Shown here: one piece after another, positions 9,811 to 18,233 of the stretch
Position numbering within the stretch: position 1 is the first letter of the stretch
How the letters are laid out: the number at the start of each line of letters is the position of its first letter
Assembly: GCA_937929915.1 (NCBI GenBank)
Contig: CALFUN010000008.1
Location: forward strand, 62,001-126,000
Reading direction: 5' to 3'
Origin: an uncultured Caulobacterales bacterium
Lineage (GTDB): Bacteria > Pseudomonadota > Alphaproteobacteria > Caulobacterales > Maricaulaceae
DNA length: 64,000 bases
Made by a program: the position numbers and the translations under genes
The notes under the pieces: generated by a model
Seen by the model: the letters and a program-made list of their open reading frames with translations, nothing else
Database searches by the model: none
Told to the model about the DNA's origin: nothing

Positions 9811-10530
9811 ATGAGATATAAAATTCAAGTAAGCGTGATTAGCTTTTATGCGGGTTTTATCTTGACAGCGTGCGGAAGTAGCGAGCCAAAAATAACGCCT
9901 CAAGCTACAGTTTTGGGAGATATGAGTACGCTGATAGCTACGAATGAAATTACCTCCGTTCAAACGCAAATAGACGTCATAAAAATTGTCTTTTTAGGAG
10001 ATAGTCTCACGGCAGGATTTGGCCTGCCGCAAGAGCAGGCTTGGCCTGAGCAGGTGCAAAAACGTCTTAAAGCCGCAGGCTATAAAACCGCGATCATCAA
10101 TGCAGGCGTATCTGGTGATACGACAGCCAATGGACTGGCGCGTTATGATTGGAGCGTAGGCTCTGCGGAGGCAGATATTCTTGTCCTTGCTTTGGGGGCA
10201 AATGATTTTTTGCAAGGCGTGTCTCCTGCAACAACGCGGCAAAATTTGAAAATGATTATTGAGCGCGCGCAAAATGATGGCATGGAGATCATACTGGCTG
10301 GTGTGGCCACTCCGCAGCTCGATCAACTAGGCCCGGCTGGCCGGGCTTACGCCTCTATCTACCCTGAACTTGCGGCTGAATATAAGCTGTCCTTCTTTGC
10401 TTCCATGCTTGAGGGCGTAAGCGGACGAGCTGATTTACTGCAAAGTGATGGCTTGCATCCAACTCAAGCGGGTGTTGAGATTATGGCCGATCGGTTCACG
10501 CAGCATTTGCGCAGTGAATTAGATAATTAA
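9811..10530 (+). CDS. tesA: TesA-like SGNH/GDSL arylesterase, predicted lipoprotein
   Basis: A GDSL hydrolase with block I FLGDSLTAGFGL (nucleophile Ser), block III GANDFLQG and block V DGLHPTQAG, matching TesA esterase/lysophospholipase. The ATG at 9811 is preferred. AAGG lies about seven bases upstream, and the resulting protein (239 residues) opens with MRYK, a hydrophobic stretch and a lipobox LTAC followed by GSS near residue 19-22. A longer frame back to a GTG at 9712 would bury this signal. The product is therefore probably membrane-anchored by lipid, unlike the soluble periplasmic TesA of enteric bacteria. It is divergent from its usual ABC neighbours. Confidence 0.88.
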   Translation: MRYKIQVSVISFYAGFILTACGSSEPKITPQATVLGDMSTLIATNEITSVQTQIDVIKIVFLGDSLTAGFGLPQEQAWPEQVQKRLKAAGYKTAIINAGVSGDTTANGLARYDWSVGSAEADILVLALGANDFLQGVSPATTRQNLKMIIERAQNDGMEIILAGVATPQLDQLGPAGRAYASIYPELAAEYKLSFFASMLEGVSGRADLLQSDGLHPTQAGVEIMADRFTQHLRSELDN

Positions 10531-10818
10531 TTCAGACAATACTATTTTGACCTAACTGCCATATGTAAAGCTACGGCTTTGCGATTTTTATACTGGCCAT
10601 ATTTTAGATAATGGGACCTGGGTTTGGCAGCCTAATGATTTTAGCATTAAACTGCACATCGCGGCCTGCTTGAATGTCGCGAATTTATAGCTTGCGGCTT
10701 TAAGGCGGGGTAAGAATAAGGCGCTCTGAAAGATCAATAGAGATCGATTTGGCTTGGCATCACATGGTCTTATAGCGCGAGATTCGACCTTATGGCCATT
10801 ATCGTGCAATATGCGTTT

Positions 10819-11673
10819 ATGACTGACATCATATCAGCTTTTGGGAACAGTTTAAGAGTGTCTCGCCGCCGCGTAATTATGGGTATGGGGGCGGCGAGCC
10901 TTTTGTCTATATCAACGCGAGCGAGCGAGCTTGTTGGTCTTAAAGCTGGCGAAATAGATATTGCGGCGCGGATTATTGACGGGGATGGCTGTGTGTTGAA
11001 CTCAGGGTTATCCGTGAAACTGGCGTCCATTGAAGCCCCGCACCCTGCCTCGCGGTATCAAAACCGCCTCGCTTGGCCGTTTGCAGATGAAGCGCGCGCC
11101 GCTTTGTCTGGGTTAATCAAAGGACGAAATGTGCAGCTTTTTTACGGCGGAGCAAAGCGTGATAGATATAAACGCGCTATAGCCCATATCTATACGCTTA
11201 CGCCCAGCGGCCAGCCTGATTTATGGGTGCAAGAAGAAATGGTACGGCTTGGACTGGCGCGTGTTTATACCTGGGCCAATGAAGATGTAGATAGCGCGCG
11301 GCTTTACGCGGCTGAAGGCGCGGCGCGCGCAGCAGGGCGAGGCATTTGGGGGCATGATTTCTACGCTATTCGCAGTCCAGATCCAAACGTACTGTCCCAA
11401 TATGTAGATAGCAGCCAGATTGTTGAGGGCATTATTGTGTCCGCTGCAAATGTAAGAGGACGTATTTATCTAAATTTTGGCACAGATTATAAAACAGACT
11501 TTACCATTACGATTGCTAAGAGAAATGTTAAGAGATTTACGCAAGCCAATATTGACTTATTGGGTCTTGAAGGTGCGCATGTGCGGATTCGCGGTTGGAT
11601 AGAACTTATCAATGGCCCGTCTATTTGGGCAGATCACCCCGCACAGCTTGAAATATTGCCACATAATGCCTGA
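10819..11673 (+). CDS. staphylococcal-nuclease-like domain protein, exported
   Basis: With the ATG at 10819 this is a 284-residue protein. Its N-terminus has a twin-arginine-like stretch (SRRRVIMGMGAASLLS), so export by Tat or Sec is likely. An SNase-like domain follows: RIIDGDGCVL, VKLASIEAPHP and KRDRYKRAIAHIY, then VRLGLARVY and GRGIWG. Compared with classical nucleases the core reads IEAPH where IDAPE is expected, and Lys stands in the first catalytic Arg position, so nuclease activity is doubtful. A C-terminal beta-rich extension (residues about 200-284) ends at a carD-facing terminator. An upstream in-frame ATG at 10792 is possible. Confidence 0.8.
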   Translation: MTDIISAFGNSLRVSRRRVIMGMGAASLLSISTRASELVGLKAGEIDIAARIIDGDGCVLNSGLSVKLASIEAPHPASRYQNRLAWPFADEARAALSGLIKGRNVQLFYGGAKRDRYKRAIAHIYTLTPSGQPDLWVQEEMVRLGLARVYTWANEDVDSARLYAAEGAARAAGRGIWGHDFYAIRSPDPNVLSQYVDSSQIVEGIIVSAANVRGRIYLNFGTDYKTDFTITIAKRNVKRFTQANIDLLGLEGAHVRIRGWIELINGPSIWADHPAQLEILPHNA

Positions 11674-11690
11674 GTTGAAATCGCAATAAA

Positions 11691-11723
11691 AAACCCTGCG
11701 CAAATTTACCTTTGGCAGGGTTT
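11691..11723 (-). terminator. Rho-independent terminator for carD
   Basis: Arms AAACCCTGC (11691-11699) and GCAGGGTTT (11715-11723) form a nine-base stem. Read on the minus strand the stem is followed by a T-rich tract (complement of the A run at 11687-11693), about 30 bases after the carD stop. It may also slow plus-strand transcripts from the nuclease-like gene. Confidence 0.85.
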
Positions 11724-11750
11724 AGATTAGAATATTGGTTTTAAAGATAT

Positions 11751-12380
11751 TTATGCCGCAGCGACATCGCCTTTTGTTGCATCTTCGGCATCATTGGCCT
11801 CTTCTTCAGCCGCAGCTTTTGCCGCTTGACGAGACCGTGCTTTAGAGAGTGTTTCGAGTACATCATCAAGGGCAATGCCGCGGTCTGTTTTGCGAATGGC
11901 CGCAACTTCGCGTACCATACGGTCAATCGCGCTTTCATAAAGCTGACGTTCAGAGTAACTTTGTTCAGGCTGTGCGTCTGTGCGGTGTAAGTCACGGACA
12001 ACTTCGGAAACAAGAATAAGGTCGCCAGAATTTATTTTAGCTTCATATTCTTGCGCGCGGCGTGACCACATTGTGCGTTTGATACGCGCGCGGCCTTTGA
12101 GTGTGGTAAACGCATCTTTGAGAACAAGCTCATTAGATAGTGGGCGCATACCAGATGTGGCCGCTTTGACGGTTGGAACGCGCAAAGTCATCTTATCTTG
12201 CTCAAATTTGACCACATAGACTTCGATGTCAAAGCCTGCGATGACTTCTTGTTCGATTCCGATGACCTCGCCGACACCGTGAGCCGGATAGACAATATGT
12301 TGGCCGACTTTGAAGGATTGTTTTTTCGGCGCAGATTTCTTGCCGCTGGATTTACCAGCTGCTTTTTTGGGTGTGCTCAT
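11751..12380 (-). CDS. carD: CarD-family transcriptional regulator
   Basis: A 209-residue protein. A lysine-rich tail is followed by a CarD/TRCF RNA-polymerase-interaction domain (FKVGQHIVYPAHGVGEVIGI, residues 23-42) and a helical DNA-binding part (KGRARIKRTMWSRRAQEYE, SERQLYESAIDRM). CarD binds the RNA polymerase beta subunit and stabilises open promoter complexes, notably at rRNA and growth genes. A hydrophilic Ala/Glu-rich C-terminus follows. The order helicase, S4 protein, ferredoxin, carD is a common alphaproteobacterial arrangement. Its own terminator follows at 11691-11723. Confidence 0.93.
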   Translation of the reverse strand: MSTPKKAAGKSSGKKSAPKKQSFKVGQHIVYPAHGVGEVIGIEQEVIAGFDIEVYVVKFEQDKMTLRVPTVKAATSGMRPLSNELVLKDAFTTLKGRARIKRTMWSRRAQEYEAKINSGDLILVSEVVRDLHRTDAQPEQSYSERQLYESAIDRMVREVAAIRKTDRGIALDDVLETLSKARSRQAAKAAAEEEANDAEDATKGDVAAA

Positions 12381-12543
12381 GGGAAGTGCCTTTAATCTAT
12401 TTTGCGTCCAATTTTAACGATGGACATCTATAAACAGTGAAGGGCACGTCATACGTACCCAGTTCTAATGATAATATAACACAAAAATAGGCAAAAAACT
12501 AGCCTTAGGAACAAATTTTATTCCGCAAGAGGAAATCTGTTGA

Positions 12544-12888
12544 TTATTCGTCGCCAGTGCCAGGTTTTTCGCTGAAATATTTTTCAAATTTACCCGTTTC
12601 AGATTCATATTTTTCATGATCCGCTGGCGGCTCTTTTTTGACTGTAATAACAGGCCAAAGCTCGGCATATTTTGTATTGATCGCAAGCCATTTGCCATCA
12701 GGATCATCTTCTGTGTCAGGCGTGATGGCATCTACAGGGCATTCAGGTTCGCACACACCGCAATCAATACATTCATCGGGGTGAATAACGAGCATGTTCT
12801 CGCCTTCATAAAAGCAATCCACGGGACACACTTCAACGCAGTCCATAAATTTACATTTTACGCATTCGTCTTTGACGATGTAGGTCAT
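12544..12888 (-). CDS. fdxA: seven-iron ferredoxin, FdxA type
   Basis: A 114-residue ferredoxin starting [13 protein letters not shown] at 12888. Its first cysteine set is [14 protein letters not shown], consistent with a 3Fe-4S cluster. The second is [12 protein letters not shown], a 4Fe-4S cluster. The C-terminal acidic and lysine-rich extension matches Azotobacter ferredoxin I-like proteins. A longer frame to 12951 adds 21 residues not seen in the family, and an AGGA motif lies upstream of the chosen ATG. It probably transfers electrons in the cytoplasm; the partner is unknown. It sits between the S4 gene and carD. Confidence 0.92.
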   Translation of the reverse strand: MTYIVKDECVKCKFMDCVEVCPVDCFYEGENMLVIHPDECIDCGVCEPECPVDAITPDTEDDPDGKWLAINTKYAELWPVITVKKEPPADHEKYESETGKFEKYFSEKPGTGDE

Positions 12889-12966
12889 GGGTATTCTCGT
12901 CCTGTTTAACTTATTCAGCTGCGATGTGGCGCTATAATGGCGCGCTGTCAATATAGTCTTGTGAGA

Positions 12967-13314
12967 CTAATCACTATCTTGACTCATCTTAATGTGATTT
13001 TCGGCGATATTGGTGTAAAGTTGCCGTGCTTCGGGGGCTGGCCCGCGCCGCGTGCCTGCGCCAATCATAATGACATCTACCAAATATGTACCGCGCATGA
13101 AGGTGACGCCATCGCCTGGGCGAATAAGCGTATGCGGTTTTTTTGTGCGTTCCGTTCGGTTATTGCGGGTGATTCGGACTTTGCCTTTATTGATAAGCTG
13201 TACTGCGCTGCTACGTGTTTTTAACAAACGTGTACGATAGAGCCAAAGGTCAAGGCGGCAGGCTTCATTTTGGCGTGTCTCATCAGGTGTAATATTAGCA
13301 GATTTCTGGCGCAG
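12967..13314 (-). CDS. S4-domain RNA-binding protein (Hsp15-like), non-canonical start
   Basis: The frame encodes an S4 RNA-binding fold beginning CRLDLWLYRTRLLKTRS and continuing AVQLINKGKVRITRN, like heat-shock protein Hsp15, which binds stalled 50S subunits. The only ATG/GTG/TTG-type start in frame is a TTG at 13227, which would remove the first S4 helix. Upstream, the open frame begins after a TAA inside the helicase gene and holds no ATG or GTG. A CTG at 13314, nine bases after AAGGA and just after the helicase stop, is the best candidate and gives 115 residues. ATT is an alternative. Product assignment is firm; the start is not. Confidence 0.78.
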   Translation of the reverse strand: MRQKSANITPDETRQNEACRLDLWLYRTRLLKTRSSAVQLINKGKVRITRNNRTERTKKPHTLIRPGDGVTFMRGTYLVDVIMIGAGTRRGPAPEARQLYTNIAENHIKMSQDSD

Positions 13315-13316
13315 AC

Positions 13317-16300
13317 CTATGTGTCCTTTTTAGGCGTTTGCAACGCAGCCAAGGCGGCAAAGGGTGAATTTTCTAATTTTCGCGCGCGGTTTTGAGCTGG
13401 TTTGGCGCTTTTCTGGCGATGGTTTTGATAATCATTTTTACTGGATTTATTATGTTTGTTATATCGCGGATTTGGTTTTTTCCCTTTGTTTTGGTTAGGC
13501 TTAAATCCTTTTTGGCCGCGCGCAGGTATGAACCAATAGGTTAGATTGGGCTTAAATGTAACCGTGCCATCTTCGGCGACATCGCGAGGGGAATACGGTG
13601 TCATCCGTTTATTTGTGTCTTGTTTTTTTGGTTTCGCTGCGGGTTTGGCTGGTTCCGTCTTAATCGGCTCTGTTTGAGGCTGTTCTGTTTGTGCCGCCAT
13701 TTGTGCTGCGCCAGAGGCCGTGCCCGATGCGCTGCTATCATCAGGAATGTGCTTTTCAGGGGGTGTTTGTGACTGGAGAGGTGTATCAGCTTGCTCGGCA
13801 GTTGAAGATTTTTCGGGGCTTGTGCCAGAAATTGTTTCAGAAGTTGTCTCAGGCGTTAATTCAGGTGCCTGTGCCTGTGCCTGTTTCTGTGTGTCTGCGA
13901 CGCCTTCAAGGCTGTCTGGCGCAGACATATCTGCTGTAAGGGCAGGGGTGGGGGCATCGCTGCTTTTTGCATTTGGATGCATAATGTCTTGGGTCAGAGA
14001 GGCTTTAACGGTTTCTGATTTAAACCGTAACGCCGTTAACACGGCTTCGGCATCTTCATAGCCAGAGCCTAAAAGCGCGAGCATTTCTTGCATAAGCTGG
14101 AATTTTTGCCCGTGATTACCTGGCAAGGCTTCAGCTTTGAATTGAGCTTGGGCATCACGGATCATGAAGGCCAGACGATTAAGAATATCAAACCGAATAA
14201 TACGTGTCCCGACGGCTTTATATCCAGCCAGGGCCATAGCGCTTTGCGAGAAATTCTCAGAACTCAACGCGCCAGTATTCGGAATGGATGTAACACCTGC
14301 GAATGGAATAAACGGATTTTTATCCCCGCCCGCACCGTAAGCGATAAGCAAGCTGAGTAATCTTGCAGGCTTTGGCCGCAGCATTTCGGTCATGAAAACA
14401 TTATATTGCCCAAAGACAATACCAAGCGTGCGCAGTTCGCGCCGTATGTCAGCCCCGAGTGCGCGAATCGTTTTTAAATGCGGGTAACGCTCAATCGCGC
14501 CGTTATTCTCCAGCAAGATAAACGCAAAGCCTTTAGCTTCGGCAGACGCTGTCTCTAGGTCACAAAACTCTTTGAGCGCAATTAAAGGGGTTAACAGCAA
14601 AGCGACTTCGGCGCGCAAAAATTCACGCATTCGGTCTTCGGCTAATCTGCGCAGATTTTCATTGCCAAGTTCAGCGCCAATAATGGCGGCATCAGGCGTG
14701 AATACGGAGCCGCTTGGCGCAATTTTACCTATGGCTGTCCCGCCCCAAAGAATTTCACCTTTATCTGACAAAGTGAAGATTTGATGCGTGCCGCTACAAA
14801 GCGATGTGAGACGGCGGTCAATTTCAGGAGCGACCGTTTGCGCTGCCGTGGCTTCAAGCGCTTTGGCTTCAAGCCCTGTTGTTGTTTTGTCGATTGTGAA
14901 GCGTAAGCCATCAAGCTGCCCAATTAGGACGTCATCTACGAATACATCGCCATTATCTTTTATCGTTGCGTTCATATAGGCCTTGGCTCCCATGCCTTTA
15001 AGCAGCTTACTTGTGCGGCGGTCAACAAATCGTTCTGTTAAGCTCTCATGTAGCGCATCTGATAGCCTATCTTCAACCTCGCGCGCTACATTAATCCAAT
15101 GATTTTTTTCAATCATCCAATTTGTTTTAGATGCGCAATATGTCCAAGTGCGAATATGTGCAAGCCGAGCGGATAAAATATCAACCCCGCCCATTATATC
15201 ATCGCAGCTTTCAATTCGTTTGGCCATGAAATCATTAGGCAATTTCCCGCCGCCTTTCAGTAGCATACGGTAAATATCCTGTAAAAGCTTTACATGGGTA
15301 TCTATTGTAAGGTTACGGAAATCAGGCACTTGGCACACATCCCATAATTGTTTGACCTGCGCGCGAGTATGAAGTGTGTTGGAAATTTCGTCGATAGCCG
15401 TGAGGCGCTCCAACGCAGCTTCGTCATCTGCACCTTTAATGCGGCGTAGGCGTTTTTCTGGGCGCGGGGTATGCAATGTGTCAAAAAGCGTTTGTAATGA
15501 GGTAAAGTCAAGGTCGGAATTGCGCCATTCTGCATAATGTAGCGGCTCAAATTCATGCGTTTCAATACGTTTAATGAGTTCATCATCCATTGGCGGGCAA
15601 TCGCCTGTTGTCCCAAATGTACCATCATTGCGAAACCGTCCTGCACGACCTGCGATTTGGCCCGCTTCCATAGGTGTCAAATATCGCCGCCTGCGGCCAT
15701 CATATTTTGTTAGACCTGCAAAAGCGACATGATCTGTATCCAGATTAAGCCCCATGCCGACGGCATCCGTCGCCACTAGAAAATCAACCTCGCCACTTTG
15801 GAATAAATCGGCTTGGGCGTTGCGGGTTCGCGGCGATAATCCGCCCATAACCACAGCTGCGCCGCCGCGAAACCGTCTTATCAGCTCTGCGAGCGCGTAA
15901 ACTTGCGCCGAGGAAAAAGCGACAATAACAGAACGTTTGGGCAGGCGTGTGATTTTTGTAGCCCCAGAATAGTTTAAAACTGAAAAGCGCTCGCGATGTT
16001 CAAAGCGTATTTTCGGCACTAAAGCGGCTAAAACGGGCCGTGCAGTTTCTGCGCCTAAAAACAGCGTTTCTTCCATAGCTCGGGCATGTAAAACGCGGTC
16101 AGTAAAAATATGACCGCGTTCGTGATTGGCCATAAGCTGCACTTCATCAATCGCTAAAAAGGCGAAACGCTTTTCTACGGGCATGGCTTCGACGGTGCAG
16201 ACATAATAGCGAGCAAATGGCGGGATAATTTTTTCCTCGCCCGTGATCAATGCACAGGCCGCTTTGCCTTTTTTCAGGACAATGCGGTCATAAATTTCGC

Positions 16301-16433
16301 GTGCGAGCAGTCTTAACGGTAGGCCTATAACGCCAGAGCTATGGCCCAGCATACGCTCTATAGCATAATGCGTTTTACCCGTATTGGTCGGCCCTAAAAT
16401 TGCCTTGAGGATGGGTTGATCTTGATAGGACAT
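13317..16433 (-). CDS. SUV3-like DEAD/DEAH-box RNA helicase with long basic tail
   Basis: A 1038-residue helicase. Motif I is GPTNTGKTHYAIERM at residues 13-27, DEVQ is the Walker B box, and IAGRAGR is motif VI. The whole resembles the mitochondrial degradosome helicase SUPV3L1 and its alphaproteobacterial relatives (often named MgpS). Residues about 330-830 include the SUV3 C-terminal helical domain. From about 850 the sequence is low-complexity (Pro/Thr/Glu/Gln) and then strongly basic (KGKKPNPRYNKHNKSSKN), a likely RNA-binding tail. It heads the helicase, S4, fdxA, carD series. Its role in RNA turnover or ribosome biology is inferred from family. Confidence 0.9.
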   Translation of the reverse strand: MSYQDQPILKAILGPTNTGKTHYAIERMLGHSSGVIGLPLRLLAREIYDRIVLKKGKAACALITGEEKIIPPFARYYVCTVEAMPVEKRFAFLAIDEVQLMANHERGHIFTDRVLHARAMEETLFLGAETARPVLAALVPKIRFEHRERFSVLNYSGATKITRLPKRSVIVAFSSAQVYALAELIRRFRGGAAVVMGGLSPRTRNAQADLFQSGEVDFLVATDAVGMGLNLDTDHVAFAGLTKYDGRRRRYLTPMEAGQIAGRAGRFRNDGTFGTTGDCPPMDDELIKRIETHEFEPLHYAEWRNSDLDFTSLQTLFDTLHTPRPEKRLRRIKGADDEAALERLTAIDEISNTLHTRAQVKQLWDVCQVPDFRNLTIDTHVKLLQDIYRMLLKGGGKLPNDFMAKRIESCDDIMGGVDILSARLAHIRTWTYCASKTNWMIEKNHWINVAREVEDRLSDALHESLTERFVDRRTSKLLKGMGAKAYMNATIKDNGDVFVDDVLIGQLDGLRFTIDKTTTGLEAKALEATAAQTVAPEIDRRLTSLCSGTHQIFTLSDKGEILWGGTAIGKIAPSGSVFTPDAAIIGAELGNENLRRLAEDRMREFLRAEVALLLTPLIALKEFCDLETASAEAKGFAFILLENNGAIERYPHLKTIRALGADIRRELRTLGIVFGQYNVFMTEMLRPKPARLLSLLIAYGAGGDKNPFIPFAGVTSIPNTGALSSENFSQSAMALAGYKAVGTRIIRFDILNRLAFMIRDAQAQFKAEALPGNHGQKFQLMQEMLALLGSGYEDAEAVLTALRFKSETVKASLTQDIMHPNAKSSDAPTPALTADMSAPDSLEGVADTQKQAQAQAPELTPETTSETISGTSPEKSSTAEQADTPLQSQTPPEKHIPDDSSASGTASGAAQMAAQTEQPQTEPIKTEPAKPAAKPKKQDTNKRMTPYSPRDVAEDGTVTFKPNLTYWFIPARGQKGFKPNQNKGKKPNPRYNKHNKSSKNDYQNHRQKSAKPAQNRARKLENSPFAALAALQTPKKDT

Positions 16434-16564
16434 TGGGACGGAATAAGTGCGCTATAGAGGTTGGCCATATGTTTAGAATGGTTTGGCCAGATTAGCAATC
16501 TGTATTCCGCGAAACTATATATGTGGATATACTTAAATTACTGTATTTATTGTGTTTTCTACAC

Positions 16565-17545
16565 CTATTCCGAAGCTGTTTTATAGGCTGAATTGGGCGT
16601 TATATCAATGTCTGTGACTTTAATGACGGCCGTAATGGCACTTATCTTATAGGTAAAGCGTACGGGAATATAGAGATCTAGCTCGGGTTGGTAATGCATA
16701 TATACATTTACCGGTGTCGCGCTTTCCTCATTTTCAGGTAAGTCTTCTGGATCAAAACCTGAGACGGGCTCATAATAGGTATGACAGCGGATAGTTTCGG
16801 ACTTTTTGCCGTTAAATTTAACCCGTCTCGTGCCGATACGCTCCATACGCAGATTATAATGTTGCTTGGAGTCAAATACAGGAACGATTGCGTTGCAAAT
16901 CTCGCCGTCATTATAGTTTTTTTGCATCATAATGGCCATAATCGCAGAAACGGTGTCATGAGCTGCATAGCGCTCTGCTGGGGAGGCTGCGGGTATGCCT
17001 TGACTGCCGAGCGGCGGAACTATCGCGACATCGACTTTTTTAGCCGTATTGTCGTAATTCATTTCGACACGCCGGTTTTTCTTATCTAAATTTTGTTGCA
17101 CATGGAAATCAGGCCGAACGCCGATTTGGGCGTTATGGGTTCCGCTTGAGACAGCCCATATTTGCAGCTTTTTGAGGAGCGCGCCTAATCCGCTTGTTTG
17201 CAGATCTGCATAGGCTGTATAGTGTGTTTCATCAAACCAACCTGCATAATTGGCTTTAATCATACGTAAGCCAAAGACATAACCTTTTAGCTTGAATTTA
17301 AATTGGATTGCATCTGCACTTGGCTTGGGGGGGGTATAGGTTTTATTGCTAAGGTTTTTCACATTTAAGGTGGGGTAATAACGTTCTTGGTCAAGAATAT
17401 TAGGAGTATTGGGCGATGATGATTGTGCATGTGCTATTTGCGTTAAAAAGAGACATGCTGCGAAAATAAACCCGAACAAAGCTGCATAACATAACCAGTG
17501 TATCTTGGCCGATCGTAGCCGTATATTATTCGTGTGTCTGAACAT
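16565..17545 (-). CDS. DUF3108 exported protein
   Basis: The ATG at 17545 gives 326 residues. A signal peptide comes first (basic MFRHTNNIRLRSAK, hydrophobic LCYAALFGFIFAACLFLTQ, cleavage after AHA). A DUF3108-type beta-rich domain follows: FKFKLKGYVFGLRMIKANYA, AYADLQTSGLGALLKKLQIW and a C-terminal YIPVRFTYKISAITAVIKV. DUF3108 proteins are thought to be periplasmic or outer-membrane associated; function is unknown. The frame extends upstream to a TTG at 17665 and another ATG at 17569, but no good ribosome-binding site was seen for any. It is divergent from rpmB. Confidence 0.8.
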   Translation of the reverse strand: MFRHTNNIRLRSAKIHWLCYAALFGFIFAACLFLTQIAHAQSSSPNTPNILDQERYYPTLNVKNLSNKTYTPPKPSADAIQFKFKLKGYVFGLRMIKANYAGWFDETHYTAYADLQTSGLGALLKKLQIWAVSSGTHNAQIGVRPDFHVQQNLDKKNRRVEMNYDNTAKKVDVAIVPPLGSQGIPAASPAERYAAHDTVSAIMAIMMQKNYNDGEICNAIVPVFDSKQHYNLRMERIGTRRVKFNGKKSETIRCHTYYEPVSGFDPEDLPENEESATPVNVYMHYQPELDLYIPVRFTYKISAITAVIKVTDIDITPNSAYKTASE

Positions 17546-17683
17546 AAAAAGAATATGCCCAAGCGACATGAACGGGGCTAGTGACAAGGTGTGTTTTGCG
17601 TTATTTTTCTGGAAGTTGTGACAAAAATGCAAAAGAATTAGCTCGCAGGGCTGTATTTGCTTCAACTTAGCGAAAGAATTCTA

Positions 17684-17712
17684 TTGACGCCGCGCCCATC
17701 AAGTTCTAATCG
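17684..17712 (+). promoter_or_regulatory. possible rpmB promoter
   Basis: TTGACG (17684-17689) matches a sigma-70 -35 box. At 17 bases spacing the -10 position is a weak TAATCG. The rpmB start is 61 bases further on. Alphaproteobacterial promoters often have a good -35 and a poor -10, so this is plausible only. Confidence 0.35.
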
Positions 17713-17773
17713 GCGCTCTGATTTATGAGTCTGCCCGTGCAGGCTCTCTGTGTATTTAAAAATAGGTATTCCC

Positions 17774-18070
17774 ATGGCACGTCGTTGCGATTTACTCGAT
17801 ACAGGCCCAATGACAGGTAATAATGTCTCTCACGCCAAAAACAGAACGCGTCGTCGTTTTGAAGTCAATCTTTGTAATGTGACTTTGGCATCAGATTCGC
17901 TGGGTCAAAAATTCAAAATGCGGATTGCTGCGAAAACACTTCGTACTGTTGATTTCAAAGGCGGTCTTGATAGTTTCCTTATGGGAACAAAGAACAGCAA
18001 ATTGACGGATAAAGCTAAAAAGATCAAAAAACAGATCATTAAAAGTCAAGAGGCTATTGAAGCGGCTTAA
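17774..18070 (+). CDS. rpmB: 50S ribosomal protein L28
   Basis: A 98-residue basic protein, MARRCDLLDTGPMTGNNVSH followed by AKNRTRRRFEVNL, with the L28 core ISHAKN-like motif and a C-terminal KIKKQIIKSQEA helix. It is a structural protein of the large ribosomal subunit. The ATG at 17774 is preferred over an upstream in-frame ATG at 17750 because L28 proteins begin MARRC or MSR and AGG lies eight bases upstream. It is followed 24 bases later by a clear intrinsic terminator and stands alone, as in many alphaproteobacteria. Confidence 0.96.
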   Translation: MARRCDLLDTGPMTGNNVSHAKNRTRRRFEVNLCNVTLASDSLGQKFKMRIAAKTLRTVDFKGGLDSFLMGTKNSKLTDKAKKIKKQIIKSQEAIEAA

Positions 18071-18093
18071 ATTTAGCGAATATTTTGAAAATC

Positions 18094-18120
18094 ACCCGTC
18101 TTTATTGGCGGGTTTTTTTA
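18094..18120 (+). terminator. Rho-independent terminator after rpmB
   Basis: ACCCGTC (18094-18100) pairs with GGCGGGT (18107-18113) through a six-base loop with one G-T pair, and is followed by six to seven T residues. Confidence 0.88.
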
Positions 18121-18193
18121 TATCTTAATGTTGCGTTAACCATAAATCCTCAATCTTATATTATATGTTAGGGGCTTGCCATTCTGATAGTCT

Positions 18194-18222
18194 TTGACAA
18201 GAATGAGAGACACGAATCATAT
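18194..18222 (+). promoter_or_regulatory. candidate sigma-70 promoter in rpmB-folE gap
   Basis: TTGACA (18194-18199) is a perfect -35. At 17 bases spacing lies TCATAT (18217-18222), a weak -10. Predicted transcription would begin about 18229. It points into the otherwise unannotated 18234-18383 stretch, which suggests a small RNA or small gene there. Confidence 0.4.
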
Positions 18223-18233
18223 TAAGGGGATAT

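Noticed and set aside
10567-10580. AAAGC-TACG-GCTTT hairpin after tesA
   Set aside because: A five-base stem with a poor T tract; too weak to call a terminator.
13691-14061. Plus-strand frames with many Cys and Val opposite the helicase tail
   Set aside because: They are antisense shadows of the low-complexity Pro/Thr/Gln region of the helicase.
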